NCBI RefSeq assembly: GCF_024139115.2 | Contig: NC_085141.1 | Coordinates: 172,496,994 to 172,560,993 of the forward strand | Direction: 5' to 3' | Source of the DNA: Armigeres subalbatus | Taxonomy: Eukaryota; Arthropoda; Insecta; Diptera; Culicidae | DNA: 64,000 nucleotides | Shown: positions 56,080-64,000 of the stretch, one piece after another | How positions within the stretch are numbered: position 1 is the stretch's first letter | Layout of the letters: each line of letters starts with the position of its first letter | The notes under the pieces: generated by a model | The model's database searches: none | Told to the model about the DNA's origin: nothing | Seen by the model: the letters and a program-made list of their open reading frames with translations, nothing else | Program-made: the position numbers and the translations under genes

Positions 56080-56580
56080 ACTCGTAAGTTTGAGAAGATG
56101 GAGGAAGCCTGAATCAGACTGAAGAGGAAAGCTAAACGGATCGGACTAGTCACTATGACATCGAAGACAAGGTACATGATAGGAAAGGCGAGAGAAGACA
56201 ACGTTAGCCAATTTGGAGACACATCGTGGCAGGCAACCGTACGTACTTTGGAACAGAACAGAGTTCACTGCCATACCAAACTGACTATCTACAAAACGCT
56301 TATTAAACCAACAGTCCTCTACGGACACCAGATCTGAACAATTTTCGTGGAGGACCTACGTGTACTTGGAGTTTTCGAAATGATAGTACTGCTTACCATC
56401 TACATATTATACTATAATAGTGGAGTGCAGATGGCGGACGGTACGTGGAGGATGCGAATGAACCAAGATTTGGATCAGCTGTTGGGAGAACCATCCATCG
56501 GTCATGCCGTGAAAATCGTAAGAATGTCGGACAGTAACCAACTTGTTCTCGTCAACGATTCGACGGTGCGCAGCGAGTAA
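56080..56580 (+). mobile_element. RTE-like LINE fragment, copy 4
   Basis: Decayed C-terminal part of the copy 1/3 family: KFEKMEEA and LKRKAKRIGLVTM, TIYKTLIKPTVLYGHQ, then GVQMADGTWRMRMNQDLDQL and LLGEPSIGHAVKI. It has internal deletions and stops. Confidence 0.8.
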
Positions 56581-56929
56581 GGAATCGATCCTACGCCTTT
56601 GCTTGCGAGGCAAACAGAAGAAAATTTTCGATATTTTATTATAGATGTTCATTTTTAGTTTGATAATCTGAAAACATGTTTGGACATCAGCTGTCATTGG
56701 TATTGTAACCTTATTCAGTCTATTAACCAAGAAATTTCAGTGACTTGTATTAGCAAGTGGATGTTTTTTTAACTGATTTCCCTTATGCTTAAATTATGAT
56801 GTTCGCGGTACTCAATTGTTGTCCATATAATATGCTAGAAACGTCAACGGATTTATAGGAGAAAAAAGCGACGAACCCCACGATGGAAATTTTCATGTTT
56901 ATGTTTACAAATAAGTGAATAATCTTGTT
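56581..56929. other. Unassigned stretch
   Basis: No recognisable gene. Confidence 0.4.
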
Positions 56930-57201
56930 CTTCTTCTTCCTGTTGGCATTACATTCCCCACTGGGACATTGCCGCCTCGCAGCTTAGTGTTCATTCAGCA
57001 CTTCCACAGTTATTGACTGTGAGGTTTCTAAGCCAAGTTACCATTTTTGCATTCGTATATCATGAGGCTAGCACGATGATACTCGAGTCGAAATAGTTTC
57101 CAACCCAAAAATGTCCAAGTCCGGACCAGGAATCGAATCTAGCCACCTTCAGCTTTGGTCTTGCTTTGCCGCGAATCTAACCGCGCGGATATGGGAGGCC
57201 C
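56930..57201 (-). mobile_element. Feilai-type SINE, copy 2
   Basis: Minus-strand copy with box B region GATTCGATTCCTGG and the conserved body CTAGCCTCATGATATACGA; begins with a TTCTTCTTC tail on the plus strand. It forms the outer part of an inverted duplication. Confidence 0.8.
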
Positions 57202-57701
57202 CCAATCAATCAATAATGGACATTTTTGTTATCTTAACTCGAATTACATTTCATAAATATGCAGACACCCAATCATCCTGTTCTTTCACGTTCTGGATCA
57301 AAAAGTGATGACTTCTGATGTTTTTTTTTTAAAACAAAAAAAAGTAAGAGTACATGATTCATTGCTTTTTTTTGTTTAAAAAAAAACATCAGAAGTCACC
57401 ACTTTTTGATCCAAATTTAATGTCAGAATGTGAAAGAACAGGATGATTGGGTGTCTGTATATTTATGAAATGTAATTCGAGTTAAGATAACAAAAATGTC
57501 CATTATTGATTGATTGGGTCCTCCCATATCCGCGCGGTTAGATTCGCGGCAAAGCAAGGCCAAAGCTGAAGGTGGCTAGATTCGATTCCTGGTCCGGACT
57601 TGGACATTTTTGGGTTGGAAACTATTTCGACTCGAGTATCATCGTACTAGCCTCATGATATACGAATGCAAAAATGGTAACTTGGCTTAGAAACCTCACA
57701 G
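57017..57701. repeat. Large inverted duplication containing SINE copies
   Basis: Arms 57017-57330 and 57378-57701 are inverted copies with only a few mismatches and small indels, separated by about 47 bases of A/T runs. Each arm carries most of a Feilai SINE plus about 130 bases of its flank, including CATTATTGATTGATTGGG. A transcript would form a long hairpin. Confidence 0.88.
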
Positions 57702-57720
57702 CCAAAAGAATCAGAAACAT
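57521..57720 (+). mobile_element. Feilai-type SINE, copy 3
   Basis: Plus-strand counterpart of copy 2 in the second arm of the inverted duplication; head TCCTCCCATATCCGCGCGGT and body to CCTCACAGCC. Confidence 0.8.
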
Positions 57721-57721
57721 T

Positions 57722-58740
57722 ACAAAGTAAACACAGACCAACAGACTTGTCGCTCGAATCAAATAATCTTTATTTAGTCAAAGGATCTCTCGAAGCGCGC
57801 GAGTCGAGTTCGCCCGCCGAAAAACTCTATCAAAGAATATTCAATGTGTTATGTCTGTTTCTCTGTGAAGACAATATATATGTATATCAATTAGCTAATA
57901 ATACGCAAGCAAAAATATCTCACTATGACATTACCGGTTGTAGTTAGAACGAGCCCAATCGGACCCAATGATGGCAACGGCAAATATTGCTCTAAAAAAT
58001 CTCGGACAGTGGTAGTTAGAAACTTGCCGAACCGACCGCAGCGTGTGGCGGTAAACAATAAATTCCTCTCGTATACGCAAGCAAAAGCCTTGAACTTCAG
58101 CGCCACATGAAAGTATGTTCGCAGGTACGGCACGAGCATACGGCGTCTCCTTGGAGGAAAGTAACCAAGCGGGAAGTTTGGGCAGGAAGCGGCGGCGTTC
58201 GCGGCAAAGCTATAAAAAGCGCACGTTGTGTAATCGGCAGTGTGCCGCCGCTGTAGAATGAACACGCGTCCCTATTTCCACCCACACGGTAATACTAGTT
58301 TGTATTTTCATTGTTAATAACTATATCACTAGCTATTTCTATTTATTTACTTTCCCTGTGAGCGATGGCCTAGTGGGTTCTCTTTGTTCGCATACTTGCA
58401 TTTGCGGGGCCGAAATAAAAGATGTACTTTTCTCTAAGCAAATGGTTTGATTCCGTGCCAATACGTTGCTATAAGAGTGCCACATAACGCACTAGATGAG
58501 CTTGCTAATCATTTTCAGTTTCCCAAACCAGATTAAATACCATTTGGGTAAGAACCTGCGACATAAAACGGAAATCATTAACACTGACGGTGCGTCACCT
58601 CAACCGCAGTCGCGGCCAAAGATCCTAATTAGGACGTTAGAAATATTTAATAAAAAATTTGTCCTGCCGGTCTTCGAAATGTCAAGGGAGGATAATAAAA
58701 AAAAAACATATTAAAACGAAAAAATAAATAAATAAATAAA
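57722..58740 (+). other. Unassigned repeat-like stretch with TATA motif
   Basis: A TATAAAAAG at about 58210-58218, GC-rich surroundings, an AATAAA at 58415-58420 and an AAAT-repeat end at 58720-58740 suggest the remains of a retroelement terminus. No coding motif was found. Confidence 0.35.
58210..58218 (+). promoter_or_regulatory. Putative TATA box
   Basis: CTATAAAAAGCGCACG sits 25-30 bases before ATCGGCAGTGTG, an initiator-like site. The call is from motif and spacing only. Confidence 0.3.
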
Positions 58741-59964
58741 CACTTTAGATTTGTTAAAGAGTGTCTTCAAAATTATCAAAATATTCCGAAAATTATAGTG
58801 TTGCCCCCTCAACTTAGTATTTTTGGGCAAAACATCAGAAGACACATTCGTTTTATTTAATATTTGTATCGGTCTTACCATTAAAAATCATCGAAAATAC
58901 GAAATTCCACAAACAACACCTTGTCAAAACCCTTCAAAGAACTAGGTTAGAGGTACCAGTCGTGGTTATAGCACCAATGGTCCGTCTAAGGCATTATACA
59001 CCAAATAACACATCAAAACGTGTTCTGATAAGTGAACCAATTCATATGATACAATAACATCTTGAATCTCCTAAAAAAAACAAAATTGTAGAAACTGGAT
59101 TTGTTTATTTTTTAGTATCCTTTGCAACAGATGCTGCACTAGTAATCCCAGTATGGTCAATCCCATTATGGTCATTTCCATTAGAAAACAATGAGATTCG
59201 CTACAATGAATGACATACAGTGGTTGGTTTCCTACTCGCCACTGCCGTATCCAGGCGCTAACGTTAAGTTAAGTTAGTTAAGAGTTAAGAGTTAACCACC
59301 TGAAGTTTGTATGGCGATGTCTACGCAGGTTTTCTCAACAGCAGGAACTTTTCCCGAAAATCTATTTGGTACCAGCTATGTAGGAAGGTGTCTGCTACTA
59401 TGCCTACCAAATATTTTTTTCGATTAAGGTGATTATTTTCGGGATATTAAACTTTAGATGCCTTTCGCCATACTGATTTCCGAAAGTTAACTGTGCCGCT
59501 CAAAGTATTCATTGGAACTAAAAAAAAGAAAATTGTCAGAACTGGTACCTGCGTTCCTATTATTGTTGAGCAGTTTTGGGAAATACATATTCTAATAGGT
59601 ACACATTCATATTTGTTCTAAAGAGCATTAAATAAAACCTTTCGCGTGACACATTAATACCAGCCATTATATTTTATAGCCTTATATTTTTTGAAAAAAA
59701 ACAAGGTGACGGTTGCTACGGTACCCGAACAAAGCTTGAGAGAAAATCGATAACTAGTTTTGTTGTCTAATTTTGATAACTCAGGTTGAAATCCTTTTGA
59801 TCGTTTTAACGGTTAATCAAAATCTATAGCCGAAAAATATTACTGTGACATCAAATGGAAAACTATTCCTGCTCTCGATAAAAGCAAATTGACAACTAAT
59901 TTTGATGTTGGTTTTCGCTAACAAAATAAGTGTTTGAAAACAAATCGTGATTTCAATTTGATCT
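58741..59964. other. Unassigned intergenic stretch
   Basis: Includes GTTAAG-type short repeats at 59270-59300 and GGTACC-containing blocks near 58947 and 59730 that may be inverted ends, but no firm element or gene. Confidence 0.35.
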
Positions 59965-59965
59965 T

Positions 59966-60260
59966 CTTCTTCTTCTTATTGGCATTACATCCCCACCCAC
60001 ACTGGGACAGAGCCGCCTCACAGTTTAGTGTTCATTAAACACTTCCACAGTTATTACCTGCGAGGTTTCTAAGCCAGGTTACCATTTTTGCATTCGTATT
60101 ATCATGAGGCTAGCACGATGATACTTTTATGCCCAGGGAAGTCGAGACCATTTCCAATCCGAAAATTGCCTAGACCGGCAACGGGAATCGAACCCAGCCA
60201 CCCTCAGTATGGTCTTGCTTTGTAGCCGCGTGTCTTACCGCACGGCTAAGGAGGGCCCCA
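59966..60260 (-). mobile_element. Feilai-type SINE, copy 4
   Basis: Full-length-looking minus-strand copy from the TTCTTCTTC tail through GGGAATCGAACCCAGCC (inverse box B) to GCACGGCTAAGGAGGGCCCC. Confidence 0.85.
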
Positions 60261-60327
60261 ATTTGATGCCGACATTGAACCATGTTTTCAATTTGCTCTA
60301 TTTATGATATCAAGATTTGCTTGGGTA

Positions 60328-60697
60328 CACTGAGGATTCTGGCCGTAAGATTTTCATACGACCAAACTTATGAGAATGTTTCATACGAATTGAACTATGA
60401 AAATTGTAGGATCTTTTTTCAATCAATTCTATCTCTTTATTGGGTATCTAACGAGACAGTTTCTCGAAGCGTCGGTGGGCGTGTGGTGTGAACGCACGCC
60501 TCCTAATCACGACGTCCATGGACGTCCATGCATGGTTCGAACCCAGGTTACACTTTTTTTAACAAACTGAAAATATTTCATAAGATTGTCGTATAAAATG
60601 CATTCCATTAGAGAGTCGTATGAAAATCAATACATTTTCTTGTGGCGAAATTTCAAAGGAGATAGGTATGATGTTCTTACGACCAGTTTCCTCAGTG
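60328..60697. mobile_element. MITE with CACTGAGGA termini
   Basis: Ends CACTGAGGATTCTGGCCGTA and (inverted) CACTGAGGAAACTGGTCGTA, flanked by TA (60326-60327 and 60698-60699). The body has CATAAGA/TCGTATGA motifs as in 18956-19935. The middle (about 60400-60560) contains a tRNA-like GGTTCGAACCCAGG box B and may be a nested SINE. Confidence 0.75.
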
Positions 60698-60699
60698 TA

Positions 60700-61083
60700 C
60701 ATTTTTAATAGTACAATAAACAACCTTGCTTCTCCATGATTAAAGTAGGCATTGATGTATGGCAAACAACATATCAACATATTTTTATTTGTATGAACAT
60801 AAGTAAAAGAAAACATACATTTTTTTGCATTGTTGCTCCTGCACACCAAAAAATTATGAATATTACAGGTGATGTATTTCAATAAAATGACACAAAACCA
60901 CATGACATAAACAGAATCGTATATTTTTCAATGTCAGGAGATTTAAAATTACATGTCACGGAACCTAAACGCAGCACCCGTTGCAACGCACCTAACGCAC
61001 AAGCAGTCAATGACTTGATGCAGTGAAATACTTGTTCAGTGCAAATCGTGGAACCAGTTTTATTTCGATCATCCCTCTTACAA
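60700..61083. other. Unassigned stretch
   Basis: AT-rich, no gene recognised. Confidence 0.4.
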
Positions 61084-61165
61084 GAAACGGAGATAACTGA
61101 GTGGTAGCGTGCTGGGCTCTCACTCAGCGGACTTATGTTCGATTCTCATTCTGATCAATTAATTT
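61084..61165 (+). mobile_element. tRNA-like SINE head
   Basis: AACTGAGTGGTAGCGTGC resembles box A and ATGTTCGATTCTCAT box B; GCTGGG and CTCAGC can pair as an anticodon stem. The acceptor stem is weak, so a derived SINE is more likely than a tRNA gene. Confidence 0.5.
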
Positions 61166-61372
61166 TTTTGTCAATAAAGTTGTGATGTAAAATTAAAGTA
61201 CCACCTAATTTTACGTCAAAAATGACGCTCGTATATGTCGGTGTCACAGCACCTAAAATTACATGATTATTTTTAGGTGTGTGGGGATGGCAACGTATCA
61301 TAAAACACGACACTAAATCACAATTGAGCCTTTTGAAAGATAAGTTTTCGCACAATGCACAATGTTACCAAA

Positions 61373-61920
61373 TAGGGTAAAGTGTCCAATAGTGGACCCC
61401 CAAACAATAGTGGACCCTCCAACCATTTTTGCATTATTACAGCCCAATGTAAACATTTTGCTATGAAATTTCATCGGGAGAACCTACCTTACAATCCTAT
61501 GATTTGATTACATGCATAGGAAATGCTATGGAAAGTAGAATTAGATGATTTTTTACAATTCTATAAAAAACAAACACGAGAGTGTCCATTATAGGAATAT
61601 TCTGGGGGGTCCATAATAGGGAAGAAGAACGTCCCGAAACGAAACATGAAAATCAAATGAAGTGTCGACTATAGGGAAGCAATTTCCTATTATGGACCCC
61701 CAGGGGGTCTACTATAGGGCGAATTCAGTCAGACTTTAAAATGTTAATTTCAACGAATAACGTCGTGTATTTGAGTGTTTTATGTATGTATCGTGAAGAG
61801 GAGATGCAGAACTTGTTAGTAGATACCAAACCGAATTAATATGTTAAAAATTTCTACTCCTTATGACAGGAAGAGCAAAATTCTGCTACTAGGGGGTCCA
61901 CTATTGGGCATTTTACCCTA
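61373..61920. mobile_element. MITE with TAGGGTAAA termini
   Basis: Inverted ends TAGGGTAAAGTGTCCAATAG and TAGGGTAAAATGCCCAATAG continue to GTGGACCCCC (about 27 of 29 matching). The motif GTCCACTATTGGG and variants recur inside. Related to 25310-25824. Confidence 0.8.
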
Positions 61921-62033
61921 AATAATGGATTGAATATTGATTACCAAAGAATTTTCCATGTTATCATATGATCAGTTTTTTCTCTAACTTCGCATTTTTA
62001 AGATATAAGAAGCATTTTTTTTAATTTGATTAA

Positions 62034-62233
62034 TGTAGTGGCAAGTTCCACTCGGTTAAATCGCCGAACCCATTTGCAGGGTTCTCGAACTGTAATGAGA
62101 GCTTTGAGTGACATGCTACTGAATTGTATATTGCAAGAGGAATAAAGTTAGTTTTATATTGACTACCGATCCATTTGGACTTATCCGTCATTTCTTAAAG
62201 AAAAGGAATCCCTGTTGACTGAGTAATTTTACA
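62034..62233 (+). repeat. LTR-like repeat of a mag-type element
   Basis: The 200-base segment runs TGTAGTGG...TTTTACA with an AATAAA at about 62141, and is followed after one base by the tRNA-Ser-type primer site TGGCGACGAGG. No second LTR or gag was found in the window. Confidence 0.6.
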
Positions 62234-62234
62234 G

Positions 62235-62245
62235 TGGCGACGAGG
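62235..62245 (+). other. Primer-binding site, tRNA-Ser(GCU) type
   Basis: TGGCGACGAGG, identical over 11 bases to the site of the mag-like element at 24961-24974 and complementary to the tRNA-Ser(GCU) 3' end. Confidence 0.6.
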
Positions 62246-62873
62246 AAGGATTTTTATCAACTTTCCGTGCTTTTCACGACCGCTGGTTCTTTGTACTTTT
62301 GGCGTGAATTTTATCGGCCATAAAAGGAGGACGCCGATTGTAACAATACAGTACTCATGCAGTATCAGTCAACTGTGACGACAGTTCGGTAAAATTGAGA
62401 CAACCAAGCATCGACTATTTTTGCTATACTGTGGCCCGCCGGCTGGCACTTCATATGTCAGAGGAAGTGAAAAGCGCCGAAGTTTAGCATTGTGGTGCAA
62501 GTGCATTTTGTGTCTGCTTGGTGTTTTGGTGGTTGCTGCAGAATAAGATTGGATCTGCAGTGTACAGAAAGTTCATCGACCTTTTGCATCTTTCGATGAC
62601 TGCCGATTTTGTTCAAAGATGAATTCGTGGTTGCATTTGGCTGTTGCTGTTGAGGAGGTTACTGTTGAGCTGCGTTTGGATCTGTTGCTGTTTCGTTGTT
62701 GTGGAGCTATTGGCTGCTGTACCCAAGTGCTACGAGATTTTGGATTGGATTTTATTTCGATGCCAGCCTTTTGATTGGTTTGATCTGGGTTTTTGCGGTG
62801 AATCTGCTTTCCATTGCTGTGTACAAAGGAAATTGATTAGCTTCGAGTTGTGCTTTTACTTCTACTTTTGAGG
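62246..62873 (+). other. Leader-like stretch after the isolated LTR
   Basis: May be the untranslated leader of a truncated mag-type element. The open frame at 62644-62871 is Leu/Cys-rich without recognisable domains. Confidence 0.4.
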
Positions 62874-64000
62874 CATTCCACGGGGGCATGTCAGTCGATC
62901 CTGAGCGACCATTTCGAAAATATTTGAAACTCTGCACAGTTTTTCAATTTCATCTAAATCGTCATTTTTCGATATCAAATCTTCATATTGAGTCACGACT
63001 AACTTTTCAAAAGGGTGTATGTGAAAATGGTTCAAAAATATTTAAAAGCTGCACAGCAAAATCGGAATGTTCGATTGTTATGATTTTTCAGCAAAGTTAG
63101 ACAACTAAATGGTGATTCTTAAGAAAATGTGCACAGTAAAAAAAATTTTTTTGCCTTTAAAATATCATTTTGTCACAAAAACTCAAATATCTCAAAACCC
63201 TATCTTTTTTCGAACGTAATTTTTTTAGGGAAAACGGTCCATTATATTAGCTATCTACCATAAAAATTTGGTGATGGTAAACTAATAAACAAAAAAGTTA
63301 TGACATTTCAAACATTTGACAATTTTCACATTTAGTAAAAAAAAAATTTTTTCTGTGTAAGTTATTTCGAGAATTGCAGTTTGATGCAGATTTTATTGTT
63401 AAGGGACGTGATTTAAACAAGTTGTTTTCATGATATTTTGATTTCTATTCATTTATGCAATTATTCATAGCATCTATAAGAAACTTAGACACGATCCAGT
63501 GTTGTGATCAAAAGTATTGATAGTGTCATAATTTTCATTGCACGTGACTGGCGAAAAATTCTTTTAATAGTGTTGAAACCTGTTGATAATAACGTTGATA
63601 GGAACATATCAGAAATGTTATTTTTAAGACAAAAGCTGCAAAATCAAAGATTTATATACACGTGTACGTCTATAGTTTACCTGCAAAAAATATACCTCTT
63701 AGAGAATAGACTTTATGATCGGGAGGAAACGGGTATCTTCAACAACAACAAATGCATGATAGGTACATACCATGACAATGCTCACGAAAAAGCAAAAAAA
63801 TTACTACTACTAAGGTTGTTAAAGATCTTATAGTAATTTTTTTCTTCAGTCAAGCAAATGACACCAAACTAGTCAGTAGAAACTTAAAAGTGATTTTGTT
63901 TATTGAAATATTACGAACAACATGAGTAGCCGCTTTCTCAACTGTTGTAGGCCGTTTGATGGAAAAAAGTGTTCAAAAGAGTTACGAAATCTCACCGAAA
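62874..64000. other. AT-rich stretch at the window end
   Basis: A change in composition at 62874 (GGCATTCCACGGGGGCATG) probably marks another repeat. The 109-codon frame at 63504-63833 is Ile/Leu/Lys/Asn-rich with no known motif; it is not supported as a gene. Confidence 0.4.

Noticed and set aside
63504..63833. 109-codon frame at the window end
   Set aside because: AT-rich low-complexity composition and no motif; probably chance.

Overview
The window looks like a repeat-rich mosquito chromosome, most likely Aedes (probably Ae. aegypti). The evidence is several tRNA-headed Feilai-type SINEs, AP-endonuclease LINEs, a Penelope-like element, Ty3/gypsy elements, many short inverted-repeat elements and one conserved insect bZIP gene with long repeat-filled flanks. 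No bacterial operon, CRISPR array or rRNA was seen.

Layout: 1-15.8 kb is a nested nest of retroelements. A Penelope-like element (RT thumb fragment, GIY-YIG domain, 3' tail) is cut by a 10.2-kb gypsy element (2719-12963, minus, 4-bp target duplication AAAC) and again by an RTE-like LINE (13718-15355), which itself carries a hAT-like MITE (13014-13709) at its edge. At 16284-17965 lies a decayed Tc1-like transposon that appears to split a 63-codon open terminal exon of an unidentified gene. At 20215-25077 is a compact mag-like gypsy element with identical 102-bp LTRs, a tRNA-Ser-type primer site and two apparent small spliceosomal introns inside pol. From about 27.7 to 41.6 kb a CR1-like LINE with a PHD-type ORF1 is split by a second, nearly identical copy of the first gypsy element (28700-38924, TSD CACT).

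The one confidently recognised host gene is on the minus strand at 44952-47902: five 3' coding exons of the REPTOR/CREBRF bZIP regulator of the TORC1 response, with all splice junctions and phases consistent; its 5' exon(s) were not found. Right of it (48-64 kb) come degenerate GAATTTC-type arrays, a piggyBac-like MITE, a 685-bp palindromic minisatellite element with 17-bp units, a Feilai SINE nested in the anticodon arm of another tRNA-type SINE, further RTE-like LINE copies, a large inverted duplication of a SINE, several MITEs and an isolated mag-type LTR with primer-binding site.

Nearly all coding sequence other than REPTOR belongs to mobile elements. The two long gypsy copies differ mostly by one- to two-base homopolymer changes, yet share one frame break in the reverse transcriptase, which points to a common defective source or to sequence error. 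Functions are assigned from motifs seen in the translations; no database search was run.
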